A stretch of DNA of 64,000 bases from contig DATBAK010000036.1 in NCBI GenBank assembly GCA_036271555.1, positions 30,433-94,432 on the forward strand. Reading direction: 5' to 3'. The notes beneath the pieces are model-generated. The model worked only from the letters and a program-made list of their open reading frames with translations. It ran no database searches and was not told the DNA's origin. Origin of the DNA: Acidimicrobiia bacterium (lineage in GTDB: Bacteria > Actinomycetota > Acidimicrobiia > IMCC26256 > PALSA-610). The translations under genes were made by a program, and so were the position numbers. Below are positions 24,768 to 34,260 of the stretch, piece after piece (position 1 is the first letter of the stretch; each line of letters opens with the position of its first letter).

Positions 24768-27700
24768 CTAGTCATCGTCGGTGATGGTGCAGCGGCCGGT
24801 GCCGTCGGCGATGGTCGTGCCCGACGGGCTCGACAGGGTGACGGTGAAGAGCTCGCTCGCCTCCGCCACGGTGTCGCCGACGATCGGGATCGAGACGACG
24901 CGCGCCACCGCTGCGGGCGGGAACGTGACCGTCCCGGATCGGGCGCGGTAGTCGGCGCCCGCCGTCGCGGTGCCGTCGGCCGTGGCGTAGTGCATCGAAA
25001 CCGTGTTCGCCTGCGCGGTCGCGAGCGTGACGACGAACCGCGCGGCACGCGTGCCGTTCTGACCCTCGACGATCTGGACGTCGCCGATCCCCGCGCGGTT
25101 CGAAGGCGTGCCCGGGTCGTCGTCACGCACGATCTCGAGGCCGGTGCCGGTGCCGATCGTCGCGCCGACCGGGTTGGCGAGCGTGACGTCGAAACTCTCG
25201 TTGCTCTCGTGCACGGTGTCGGCGATGGTCGTCACCTCGACGGTCGTGTCGAGCGAGCCCGCGGGGATCGTGGCGACACCCGACGCGAGCTTCACGTCGG
25301 ACGAGCTCGTCGTGAGGTTGTTCACGGTCCACGTGACGCTCACCGGATCGGTGCTCGGCGTACCGATCGAGACGGTGAACGGGATCTTGGGCTTACCGCG
25401 GTCGCCTTCGTAGTAGTTGCCACTGCTGATCGACAGCACGACCTGCGAGTCGTCGGTCGCGACGTACCCGGTGCCGGTGGCGCGCCCGAGCGCGGCACCG
25501 ACCGGTTTCGACAGCGCGAGCGTGAAGCTCTCGGTGGTCTCCGAATTGCGGTCGCCCTTCACGGGCACGTCGACGGTCTGCGACACCTGCCCCGCGGCGA
25601 ACGTCAACGTGCCCGCAGTCGCGGTGTAGTCGGTGCCCGCCTTCGCGGTGCCGTCGGCGGTCGCGTACCCGACGGTCACGCCGCCGGGGCTCGGCGCCGA
25701 CAACGACACCGTGAACGCCGCGCTGCGCGTGGCCGCGCCGCCCTCGAGCACGGTGACGTCACCGACGTCGGCGTGCAGCGACCCGGAGCCGGGATCGTCG
25801 TCGAGGATCGTGACCGTTCCCACGGGCTGCACGATCGAGCCGCCGATCGGGTTCGTGAGCTTGACGCCGAACTGCTCGTCGGGCTCGGCCTTCGTGTCGC
25901 CGTGCACGCCGATGAGCACGTCCTTGCTGGTCTGTCCGGGCGCGAAGGTCGCCGTGCCCGACGCCTTCACGAAATCGGCCGCGACCGCGCTGCCGGCGAC
26001 GGTCTTCCACTGCACCGACGTCGTCGTGCTCGACGCGACCGACCGGCTGATCGTCACCGCGACATCGCGCAGACCCGAATCACCTTCGACGATCGACGCG
26101 TCGGAGACGGCGAAGCCATCGGCGATCGAGTCGTAGCGCGCGGCGACGGTCGTGGCGGCATCGGGAACCACGAACGACGCGAAGGTGTCGGCGTCGACCC
26201 CGCTGGGCGACGTCCACGTGCTGAACGTCCCCGTCGCGCCGCCGAACGACGCCGTCGACGGTGCGACGACCTCGTGCTCACTGCCGACGATCGGATCCCA
26301 TGTGAACGGCGTCGCGTGCGCGATGCCGTCGACGGTGACGGTCGCGCCCGCGGGCTGCGACGCGACGGTGACCGGCACCGTCTTCGGCAGCACGTTCGTG
26401 GTGATCGACGTCTCGAGGCCGCTGGAGTCGGTCACGGTCGTGTCGAGCTCGTAGTACGTGTCGTCGAAGCCGAGGTCGGCGAACTGGAACGAGCCCGAGG
26501 TGCCGCTGAAGTCGCCGCCCGGGAACGCGTGCCCGCCGGTGTGCTCGACGATCGTCGTCTGCACGCTGTCGCCGGACAACGGTCCGTCCTCGGCGTCGTT
26601 CGCCGCGAGCGTCACATGGATCGTGTCGCCGATCTCGAAGCGCGCGCGCGGATTGGGCGTGATGTACGACACCGTCGGGAACGCGTCGGCCGCGCCGATC
26701 TGCAGGTTCGCGGTCGCGACACCGCCGGGGTGACCGTCCGACACCGTCAACGTGACCTGGTAGCCGCCCGCCTTCTTGTACACGTGCTGCGGGTTCGCCT
26801 GCGTCGACGTCTTCCCGTCGCCGAAGTCCCAGTGGTACGTGAGCGAGTCGCCGTCGGCGTCGCTCGTACCCGCGCTCGAGAACTTCACGGTCATCGGCAC
26901 CGTCGGCGACGTCGTGATGTTCGCGCCTGCGTGCGCGACCGGCGGATGGTTGGTACTACCCGTGTAGACGATCTCGCGCAGCTGCCCCGAAGCGATGCCG
27001 AGCCACGCGACGTTCCCGTCGGGCGCGATCTGCATGTCCACAGGGCTGCCCCACGTGCCCGACGTGCCGAAGTCCGACCACGCGCCCGTCGCGGGATCGA
27101 CGACGCGCATCGAGTCGCGAGCGAAGTCGCCGACGAAGAGCTTCCCGACGTACTGCGACGGATAGTTCGACGTGCCCGTGTACTTCGGGCCGCCGACGAT
27201 CGCGGAGCCGACCTCGTGCGGCACCTCGTCGTGACGGTACGAGTAGAGCGGATCGATCGCGCCGACGCCGGTCCCGCCCTCGCTCGGCGGATAGATCGCA
27301 TGACACGTCGACGCGGTCTCGGGCGACGTCTGGTAGTCGGGCTGCACGAGCGCGACGCCGTGATTGGCGACCTCGCCGCCCTCGTAGCAGGGCCAGCCGC
27401 CGTTGCGGTCGTGCCGCGGGTTGGAGAACGTCGGCCTGAACACGTCGAGCTGCTCCCACGTGTTCCAGCCGACCTCACCGACGTACACGTCGTCGTTGCT
27501 CGGGTCGACGGTGAAACGGAACGGATTGCGCAGGCCGTAGGCGTACACGCGCGAGCGAACCGACATCGGGCTGCCCGAGTCGTAGAACGGGTTGCCCGGG
27601 ATGCCCGCACCCGTCGTCGGGTCGATGCGCAGGATCTTCCCGCGCAGGTCGTCGATGTTCTCGGCCACGAGCGATTGACCCTGGTTCACCCCGTTGTCGC

Positions 27701-28295
27701 TGCCGTCGGCGAAGCCCACGAGCAGGTGACCCTGGTCGTCGAAACGCAAGCCCGCGACCGAGTGCAGCCGCGACGGCGACTTGAAGCCCGACACCAACGT
27801 GACGCGCGTCGCCGGGTCTGCGGTGTCGGGGTCGGTCGCCATCGGCTTGATCGAGATGAGCTTCCCGCCCGCGGGATAGCCCTGATCGGGGTCGTCGGGC
27901 CGCAGCTCCTGCGTGAAGAGGACGTACACGCGCGGATTCGTCGCGAAGTTCGGGTCGAGCACCATGCCGACGAGGCCGCGCGACTGCACGGTGTTCACCT
28001 CGTCGCGGAGGTCGACGAACGTGTGCTCGACACCGTGATCCCACACGTCGACGACGCCGGTCTTGCGGCCGACGAAGACGCGACCGTCGGGCGCGTACGC
28101 GAACGACGTCGGGCCTCCGCCCGGTCCCGCGAGCAGGTTGCCCTGCACGAGCACGGTCGCGAACCCCGGCGGCGGATCCGCGCCTGCGGGTCCCGCACCC
28201 GCCAGCGCGGCGACCGCACCGAGCGCGATGGCGGGCCCGAGCGTCAGGAGTGTCGCGAGCGCGACGACGAGGCCTCGCGCGCGCGACCCTCGCAT
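24768..28295 (-). CDS. Secreted PQQ-type glucose/sorbosone dehydrogenase-like propeller with PKD and Calx-beta domains
   Basis: An 1175-aa exported protein. The ATG at 28295 has AGGAGG 8 nt upstream. Signal peptide at 1-40. Residues ~45-425 form a six-bladed propeller of the glucose/sorbosone dehydrogenase family: TSFAYAPDGRVFVGRKTG, LRGKILRIDP, GLRNPFRFTVD, VGWNTWEQLDVF. A PKD domain follows (about 452-535, YHWDFGDG), then a further beta-rich region, and from ~727 four Calx-beta repeats of ~110 residues, each opening with VxEG-like residues and three of them closing with an Asp triplet (the second ends in DD). Soluble sugar oxidation with PQQ is the family activity, but propeller homologues can be non-enzymatic. 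Calx-beta domains bind Ca2+ and are common in cell-surface adhesion proteins. It has a tandem paralogue upstream. Confidence 0.88.
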   Translation of the reverse strand: MRGSRARGLVVALATLLTLGPAIALGAVAALAGAGPAGADPPPGFATVLVQGNLLAGPGGGPTSFAYAPDGRVFVGRKTGVVDVWDHGVEHTFVDLRDEVNTVQSRGLVGMVLDPNFATNPRVYVLFTQELRPDDPDQGYPAGGKLISIKPMATDPDTADPATRVTLVSGFKSPSRLHSVAGLRFDDQGHLLVGFADGSDNGVNQGQSLVAENIDDLRGKILRIDPTTGAGIPGNPFYDSGSPMSVRSRVYAYGLRNPFRFTVDPSNDDVYVGEVGWNTWEQLDVFRPTFSNPRHDRNGGWPCYEGGEVANHGVALVQPDYQTSPETASTCHAIYPPSEGGTGVGAIDPLYSYRHDEVPHEVGSAIVGGPKYTGTSNYPSQYVGKLFVGDFARDSMRVVDPATGAWSDFGTSGTWGSPVDMQIAPDGNVAWLGIASGQLREIVYTGSTNHPPVAHAGANITTSPTVPMTVKFSSAGTSDADGDSLTYHWDFGDGKTSTQANPQHVYKKAGGYQVTLTVSDGHPGGVATANLQIGAADAFPTVSYITPNPRARFEIGDTIHVTLAANDAEDGPLSGDSVQTTIVEHTGGHAFPGGDFSGTSGSFQFADLGFDDTYYELDTTVTDSSGLETSITTNVLPKTVPVTVASQPAGATVTVDGIAHATPFTWDPIVGSEHEVVAPSTASFGGATGTFSTWTSPSGVDADTFASFVVPDAATTVAARYDSIADGFAVSDASIVEGDSGLRDVAVTISRSVASSTTTSVQWKTVAGSAVAADFVKASGTATFAPGQTSKDVLIGVHGDTKAEPDEQFGVKLTNPIGGSIVQPVGTVTILDDDPGSGSLHADVGDVTVLEGGAATRSAAFTVSLSAPSPGGVTVGYATADGTAKAGTDYTATAGTLTFAAGQVSQTVDVPVKGDRNSETTESFTLALSKPVGAALGRATGTGYVATDDSQVVLSISSGNYYEGDRGKPKIPFTVSIGTPSTDPVSVTWTVNNLTTSSSDVKLASGVATIPAGSLDTTVEVTTIADTVHESNESFDVTLANPVGATIGTGTGLEIVRDDDPGTPSNRAGIGDVQIVEGQNGTRAARFVVTLATAQANTVSMHYATADGTATAGADYRARSGTVTFPPAAVARVVSIPIVGDTVAEASELFTVTLSSPSGTTIADGTGRCTITDDD

Positions 28296-28392
28296 GGTGC
28301 CGCCCTCCTGTCCCACCGCGCCGGGCACCCGGTGCTCTCGCTCGATGTTGTCCGGTCGTGGGGCGCGCCGTCCAGGCCGGCACGGCGGAGCG

Positions 28393-31206
28393 TCAGCCCA
28401 GGCCGACGATCCGCGCGTCGCCGCCGATCGAGCCCAGCGAGCCGAAGAACTCGGCGTCGCCGAACGTGAAGATGCCGCCGTCGTCGGCGGCGAGCTCGTA
28501 GCCGTGGCCCGACGGCGTCGCCTCGATGCCGATGATCGGGCGGTTGAGTCGCAGCCCGCCGGTCGACCCGTAGAAGCGCGCGTCGCCGAAGGCGAAGATC
28601 CCGCCGTCGCTCGCCACCAACCAATACCCGTGGCCCGACGGCGTCGGCGCCATCCCGACGATCGGTCGGTTCAAGTGGATCGCGCCCGTCGAGCCGTAGA
28701 AACGGGTGGCGCCGAACGAGAAGATCCCGCCGTCGCTCGCCACCAACCAGTAGCCGCCACCGGCGCGCGGCGCCGCGAGGCCGAGGACGGGGCGCGTGAG
28801 TCGGAGCCCGCCGGTCGACCCGTAGAACCGCGCGCTGCCGTAGCTGAACACGCCGCCGTCGCTCCCGAGCAACCAGTAGCCGCGCCGATTGGGCGTCGAC
28901 GCGAGGCCGACGATCGGCGCCGCGAGGTGATGGCCGCGCAGGTCGCCGTAGCTCGAGAGACCGAAGCCCTGCACGACGCCGGCTGCGCTGACGATGCGAT
29001 AGCCGCGGTTGGTCGTCGGCGCGACCGCGTACGTCACCTTCGCGGTGACGGAGCCCGCGGGCGCGACGTACTCGAGGAACCGGTTGTGCGTGACCCGACC
29101 TCCCTCCGACCACGCGGGCGCGTCGAAGTCGGCGCCGCCCACCGAGACCGCGGCCGGCGCGGCGATCTCGCGCTCGCTGCCCGCGATCGTCGAGAACGTG
29201 TACGGCGTCCGGTGGCTCACGCCGTCGGCCGAGAGTGTGATGCCCGACGGTTGCGAATCGATCGTCACCCTCGCGACGACCGGCAGCACATTGCGCGTGA
29301 TCGTCGTCGACAGCCCGTCGGAATCGGTCGCGGTCGTCGTAATGCGATAGGTCGCGGTCACGAAACCCTGGTCGGCCGCGACGAACGAACCGGAGACGCC
29401 GTCGAAGTCGTTCACGGGGAAGCGGTGGCCACCGGTCCAGTAGTCGATGCTCGTCGACACCGAGTCGCCGGTCAGCGGTCCGTCCTGGGGGTCGACCGCG
29501 TGCACCGCGATCGGGATCGTCGACCCGATGCGGAACCGGAAGGTCGTCGCCGGCGCGGTGAACGAGACCTGGGGCGGTGACACCCCCACCCGGATGTGCA
29601 CGTTCGCGCTCGCGCTCCCGCCGCGCCCGTCGGAGACGAGCAAGGTCGCCGTGAACGCGCCGTGCCCGAAGGTGTGGACGGGATTCGCGCTCGTGCTCGG
29701 CGCGCCGCCGTCGCCGAAGTTCCAGAGGTACGAGAGGTGATCACCGTCGGGATCCGAGGAGCCCGCGCTCGAGAAGTGCACGGTCAGCGAGTTGCCGGTC
29801 GTCGACGTGTGGTCCGCGTGCGCGACGGCGACGGGCGGCCGGTTGCCCGAGCTCGTGTAGACGATCTCGTCGAGGGTGCCGGGTCCGAACGCGAGGAACG
29901 CGACGTTGCCGTCGGGCGCGATCTGGATGTCGACCGGGTTGCCCCACGTACCGGAGGTCCCGAAGTCGGTCGCGTGACCATTCGACAGATCGAGCGTCTG
30001 CATGCGCGCACGTGCATAGTCACCGAGGAAGAGCTTGCCGACGTACGGCGACGGATAGTTCGACGTGCCGAGGTAGCGGGGGCCGCCGACGATCGCGGAG
30101 CCGACGTCGTGGGGCACGTCGTCGTGGCGATAGCCGTAGAGGGGCGGCACCGCGCCCTGGCCCGTCCCACCTTCGGCCGGCGTATAGATCGAGTGGCAGA
30201 TCGGCGCGGTCTGCGGCGCGGCCTGGTAGTCGGGCTGCACGAGCGAGATGCCGTCGCCGCCCTCGTAACACGGCCAACCCGCGTCGCGCTGCACGTCGGG
30301 GTTCGACGCGCTCTGCGGAAAGACCTGGAACATCTCCCACGTGTTCCAGCCGACGTCGCCGACGTAGAGCGTGCCGTTCGTCGGATCGATCGTGAAGCGG
30401 AACGGGTTGCGGAAACCGCGTGCGAACACGCGCGAACGCACGGAGTGGGGGTTCGCGGCGTCGTAGTACGGGTTCGATGCCACGCCGTTGCCGGTCGTGG
30501 GGTCGACGCGCAGGACCTTCCCGCGCAGGTCGTCGAGGTTGAGCGCGTTGATCGACGTGCCGGTTCCGACACCATTGCCGTTGCCGTCACCGAGGCCCAC
30601 GTACAGCGTGCCGTCGGGACCGAACCGCAGCCCCGCGACCGAGTGCAACGTCGCCGTCGAGTCGAAGCCGGTCATCAGCACCCGCTCGCTCGACGGATCA
30701 CCCACGTCGGGCTGACCGGGCTTGTTCGTGAGGCTCACGAGCTGACCACCCGCGGGTTCGGGTGAGTCGGGGTTCCCGGGATCGAGCTCCTCCGTGTACA
30801 GCACGTAGACGCGGCCGTTCGACGCGAAGTTCGGGTCGATCGCGAAACCGACCAGCCCGCGCGACTGGTACGTGTTCACCTGATCGCGCAGGTCGATGTA
30901 GATGTGCTGCACGCCGTGGTCCCACACGTCGAGCACACCGGTCTTGCGTGCGACGAAGATGCGACCGTCGGGCGCGTACGCGAACGACGTGACGTTCCCG
31001 CCGGGACCGTCGTCGAGGTTGTTCTGCACGGTCGCGATGCTGAAGCCCGCGGGCAGCCCGGTGACGTTGGGCGCGTTCGCCGCGATCGGTTGCGGCGCCA
31101 CCGCGCGCGTCGACGCGTGGGCGACGGGAACGAGCGTCGCCACCATGAGCGCGACGACGGCGCACGGCATGACGACGCGCAAGCGCGTCGCAGCCCACTT
31201 CGACAC
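28393..31206 (-). CDS. Secreted glucose/sorbosone dehydrogenase-like propeller with PKD and 42-residue surface repeats
   Basis: A 937-aa paralogue of the downstream gene. The GTG at 31206 (MSKWAATRLRVV...) is chosen because GGAGG lies 7 nt upstream; signal peptide to about residue 32. The propeller (about 55-440) keeps TSFAYAPDGRIFVARKTG, LRGKVLRVDP and GFRNPFRFTID. A PKD domain follows (about 460-540, YLWNFGDG). The C-terminus differs from its neighbour: instead of Calx-beta it has about four 42-residue units of the GYWLVASDGGIFSFG... type (about 737-935). The pair arose by duplication, followed by exchange of C-terminal modules (inference). Its function is likely extracellular; catalysis is unproven. 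Confidence 0.88.
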   Translation of the reverse strand: MSKWAATRLRVVMPCAVVALMVATLVPVAHASTRAVAPQPIAANAPNVTGLPAGFSIATVQNNLDDGPGGNVTSFAYAPDGRIFVARKTGVLDVWDHGVQHIYIDLRDQVNTYQSRGLVGFAIDPNFASNGRVYVLYTEELDPGNPDSPEPAGGQLVSLTNKPGQPDVGDPSSERVLMTGFDSTATLHSVAGLRFGPDGTLYVGLGDGNGNGVGTGTSINALNLDDLRGKVLRVDPTTGNGVASNPYYDAANPHSVRSRVFARGFRNPFRFTIDPTNGTLYVGDVGWNTWEMFQVFPQSASNPDVQRDAGWPCYEGGDGISLVQPDYQAAPQTAPICHSIYTPAEGGTGQGAVPPLYGYRHDDVPHDVGSAIVGGPRYLGTSNYPSPYVGKLFLGDYARARMQTLDLSNGHATDFGTSGTWGNPVDIQIAPDGNVAFLAFGPGTLDEIVYTSSGNRPPVAVAHADHTSTTGNSLTVHFSSAGSSDPDGDHLSYLWNFGDGGAPSTSANPVHTFGHGAFTATLLVSDGRGGSASANVHIRVGVSPPQVSFTAPATTFRFRIGSTIPIAVHAVDPQDGPLTGDSVSTSIDYWTGGHRFPVNDFDGVSGSFVAADQGFVTATYRITTTATDSDGLSTTITRNVLPVVARVTIDSQPSGITLSADGVSHRTPYTFSTIAGSEREIAAPAAVSVGGADFDAPAWSEGGRVTHNRFLEYVAPAGSVTAKVTYAVAPTTNRGYRIVSAAGVVQGFGLSSYGDLRGHHLAAPIVGLASTPNRRGYWLLGSDGGVFSYGSARFYGSTGGLRLTRPVLGLAAPRAGGGYWLVASDGGIFSFGATRFYGSTGAIHLNRPIVGMAPTPSGHGYWLVASDGGIFAFGDARFYGSTGGLRLNRPIIGIEATPSGHGYELAADDGGIFTFGDAEFFGSLGSIGGDARIVGLG
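28399..28990 (-). repeat. 126-bp coding repeats (42-residue units)
   Basis: About four tandem units of 126 bp encode GYWLVASDGGIF...FYGSTG...LNRPIVGM repeats. Units starting near 28597 and 28723 share long identical DNA stretches, showing recent duplication. The same repeat type is found in the protein at 37333-38781. Confidence 0.8.
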
Positions 31207-31348
31207 GTCGCGCACCTCCCATGTTGCACGCGTCATCGCGCGGCTCCGGCTGGAGGCCCGCGCAATCGCACGCTATCCCCGGCGGGCGACGCGCGGAATC
31301 GTGGCACTCGCACGCGCAACGGACGCGCAACGCGCGCGCGTCAAACGA

Positions 31349-34111
31349 TCAGAAGTGAACGATGGAAGACGACGACGCGACGGTGTCGTCGGCCGCGCTC
31401 GCGCCGCCGGTCGCGGGTTTCGTCGTGAGCTTCTTCGCCGGGCTCGCGGTCTCGCCGACCGCGTTCTCCGCGACGAGCCGGTACGAGTACGTGGTGTTCG
31501 GCTGCAAGCCCGTGAGGTCCGCGGTGATCGGCTTCATGCCCTTGTTGCCGCCCATGTCGACGTCGGGCGTCACGTGGTCGATGTTGTTGCCGACGCCCCA
31601 CTCGAAGTGCGCCGTCGTGGCTGCGTCCTGCGGATTCACGCTGCCGGTGAGCGTGACCGAGTCCTTCGTGAGCGACTTCGGATTCGTGAGCTTCACCTTG
31701 GGCCCGGTGTTCGGGGTGAACGCGATGACGTCGCCGTACGTCGTGCCGACGCTGTTCGTCGCGACGACCCGGTAGTAGTACTTGCCCCCGCCCGTGAGGC
31801 CGGTGATCTCCTGCGCCGGGCTGCTCGCGCCGTTCGCCGCGCTCCGCGTCGGGGTGAAGTTGTTCAGGTTCGACGGGTTCGTGCCCCACTCGAAGTGGAA
31901 CGACGTCGGCTTGCCGTTGTACCAGAGGTCCGCGAGGAGGTGCGCGGAGCTCGGACCGACGTCGGGAACCTTCGACACCGCGGTCGGCGCGCGACTCGCG
32001 GACACGGTGCTGACCGCACGCGCGACGTTCGACCGGCCGGTATCCGGATCGGTCACCGTGAGCGTGGTCGTGTAGATGCCGACGTGCTTGTACCCGTGCC
32101 TGAGCGCGGCCGGCGGCACGCCGGTGCCCTTCTTCGCCTTGGTGCCGTCGCCGAAGTCGATCGTCCACTTGCCCGCACTGCTCTCCGACGCGTTGAACGA
32201 CTCGCTCAGCGTGTCGAAGCCCAATGGCTTGCTGCCTTGGATCCACACCGTCGGCGCCGCCGCGGTCACGTTCGCGACGAGCGTGTCGTCGGCGGTCGAG
32301 CCGGCCTGGTCGACGACGTGCAGGTGCGCGGTGAAGGCGCCGGCGCTCGCGTAGGTGTGCTTGATCGTCGCGGATGGCGCACCGGTTCCCTGCGTGCTCT
32401 TGCCGTCGCCGAAGTCGAGGGACCACTGCGTGAGCGCGCGCGTCCCCGTGCGGGTCTGCGACCCGTCGAACACGACCGAGAAGTTCTCGGTTCCGGAGAT
32501 CGGACCGGCCGTCGCGTCGACGGCGGCGCGCGGCGGCGTTGCGGGCATGATGCTGCGCGACGAGAGGTCGGCCGCGCTCGGCGGTTGCGCGGAGGGCAGC
32601 GCCTTCGCCTTCGGATTCACGGGCGCCGCGAGCGCCGACGCGCTCGAGTTGCCGATGATGTCGGGCGGCCGCGGCGACTGCGTGAAGTCGAAGTCGTCGG
32701 CGAGGTCGGCGAGGCCCGGGTAGTTCTCGCGCACCACCGGCCGCGGGTCGGGACGACCGTCGGTCGTCGGGTCGAGTCGCGACGAGCCGAGGAACACGTC
32801 CTCGATGAAGCGCTGGTACGAGTCGAAGCTGTGCACGCCGTGATCGACGTAGCCCTGCTTCGCGTACGGGCTGATGAGCAGCGAGGGCACGCGGATGCCG
32901 AACCCGTTCGCGTCGACGCCGGGCGGGTTCACGTGGTCGTAGAAGCCGCCCCAGTCGTCCCACGCGAGGAAGATCGCGGTCGAGTCCCAGTCGGGACTCT
33001 GCATGACCTTGTTGACCATGTACGTGACGTACTTGCGGCCGTCCTCGATCGACGCGGGCGGGTGCTCGCTCACCGAGTTCGTCGGCACGACCCACGACAC
33101 CGCGGGCAGGTTGCCGTTCTGCGCGGCGGCCACGAAGTTGTCGACGCTCTGGATGTTGCCGAGCTGGCCCGCCTGCTTGACGTCGCTGAAGTACGGCAAC
33201 GGGTTCCAGATGCTCCCCGTGCGATACGACTGCGGCAGCGGGATGCACGTGAGGTCGCCGGGGTCCTCGCAGTCGGGCTCGCTGCCGTCGAACACGTAGT
33301 AGCCCCACGAGACGCCGTTCTGCGACAGCAGGTGGGTGACGTCGGTCCACGCGTAGTTCGGCGACGGCTGGAAGCGCGCGTCGTCGACCGCGTCGACCTC
33401 GTTCTCACAGCTCATCGGGTCGTTCGGCTTGTAGCACCGCGCGGCCCAGTCCGAGACCATGAACAGGTGCTCGGGCAGGCTCCACGTGCGGCCCGATCCG
33501 AACATGTGGTCCATGAGCACGTAGTTGTCGGCGTAGCTCCAGTACTCCGGTAGATCCGAGCGGAGCTTGTACGACATCACGTCGGGCTCGGCCTTCGGCA
33601 CGCCGCAGTCGGGCTGGTTCGGCTTGCCTCGACAATTCTTCAGCGCGGCCTGGTACTGCTTGATGAAGCCGTCCATGCGGCCGCCGTCGATGTCGTTGTT
33701 CGCGTCGTGCGCGCCGTGCGGTCCGCCGTTCGTGATGTCGGTCGGGTCGTGCCACGGATACACGCACTGGTGCGTCGTGGGGTCGTTCACGCACACGGTC
33801 GGGTTGCCACTCGCGTCGACCGGGATGCCGTCGGCGCCGGGATACATCCCGAAGTAGTGATCGAACGAGCGGTTCTCCTGCATGATCAGGACGACGTGCT
33901 TGATCTTCGAGAGTCCGCCGGACGCGGGTGACGCGAGCAGCGTCGCCGTCGGGCCACCGGCCGCGCTCGCCGACGCGGTCCACGCGATCGCGAACGACGC
34001 GAGCAACGCGGCAACGGTGCTCAGCACGACGAGCGCGCGACCGCGACGGTGTCCGGCTCGCGCGGCAACCGTCTCACCCGCCCGGGCCCCGCCCGCCCCG
34101 CCCTCCGGCAT
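31349..34111 (-). CDS. Secreted phosphoesterase (phospholipase C / acid phosphatase family) with PKD and Fn3-like domains
   Basis: A 920-aa exported enzyme. A hydrophobic export segment lies at ~26-50. The phosphoesterase domain (about 65-510) carries KHVVLIMQENRSFDHYFG (71-88), the hallmark of the bacterial phospholipase C/acid phosphatase family, and AWDDWGGFYDHVNPP later in the domain. The C-terminal ~370 residues hold two PKD-like domains (LDFGDGK, IDFGDGT) and two Fn3-like domains (FEWG ... YYYRVVATNS, FEWG ... YSYRLVAENA). It would hydrolyse phosphodiesters or phosphomonoesters outside the cell, possibly teichoic-acid-like or phospholipid substrates (unknown). The ATG at 34111 lacks a good ribosome binding site. 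It has a paralogue at 45670-47958. Confidence 0.87.
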   Translation of the reverse strand: MPEGGAGGARAGETVAARAGHRRGRALVVLSTVAALLASFAIAWTASASAAGGPTATLLASPASGGLSKIKHVVLIMQENRSFDHYFGMYPGADGIPVDASGNPTVCVNDPTTHQCVYPWHDPTDITNGGPHGAHDANNDIDGGRMDGFIKQYQAALKNCRGKPNQPDCGVPKAEPDVMSYKLRSDLPEYWSYADNYVLMDHMFGSGRTWSLPEHLFMVSDWAARCYKPNDPMSCENEVDAVDDARFQPSPNYAWTDVTHLLSQNGVSWGYYVFDGSEPDCEDPGDLTCIPLPQSYRTGSIWNPLPYFSDVKQAGQLGNIQSVDNFVAAAQNGNLPAVSWVVPTNSVSEHPPASIEDGRKYVTYMVNKVMQSPDWDSTAIFLAWDDWGGFYDHVNPPGVDANGFGIRVPSLLISPYAKQGYVDHGVHSFDSYQRFIEDVFLGSSRLDPTTDGRPDPRPVVRENYPGLADLADDFDFTQSPRPPDIIGNSSASALAAPVNPKAKALPSAQPPSAADLSSRSIMPATPPRAAVDATAGPISGTENFSVVFDGSQTRTGTRALTQWSLDFGDGKSTQGTGAPSATIKHTYASAGAFTAHLHVVDQAGSTADDTLVANVTAAAPTVWIQGSKPLGFDTLSESFNASESSAGKWTIDFGDGTKAKKGTGVPPAALRHGYKHVGIYTTTLTVTDPDTGRSNVARAVSTVSASRAPTAVSKVPDVGPSSAHLLADLWYNGKPTSFHFEWGTNPSNLNNFTPTRSAANGASSPAQEITGLTGGGKYYYRVVATNSVGTTYGDVIAFTPNTGPKVKLTNPKSLTKDSVTLTGSVNPQDAATTAHFEWGVGNNIDHVTPDVDMGGNKGMKPITADLTGLQPNTTYSYRLVAENAVGETASPAKKLTTKPATGGASAADDTVASSSSIVHF

Positions 34112-34160
34112 CGGGGGAGGCTAGCTCGCCCTGCGCACGCCGACGAACGCGCACCGTGGC

Positions 34161-34244
34161 GATTCTCAGGGTCATTCGCTTTGCTCGCGGCTCCGTGACG
34201 CGAACGCGGGAGCGAGCGGGGTCGCGTGCTCGCTTCGCTCGCCG
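34161..34244 (-). repeat. Structured intergenic repeat, copy D (inverted orientation)
   Basis: On the minus strand this matches copy C from end to end: GAAGCGAGC ... GCTCGCTCC stem (34209-34236), then the core CGCGTCACGGAGC with one base change after it, then GCGAGCAAAGCGAATGACC. It lies between the phosphoesterase start and the stop of a sulfotransferase gene. Confidence 0.65.
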
Positions 34245-34260
34245 CGCGCGCCGTGAAACG

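Noticed and set aside
24990..28469. Open frame of more than 1100 codons opposite the secreted propeller gene
   Set aside because: The product has shadow composition (Arg, Val, Asp, Gly), no motif and no ribosome binding site. The minus-strand propeller gene has a signal peptide and clear domains.
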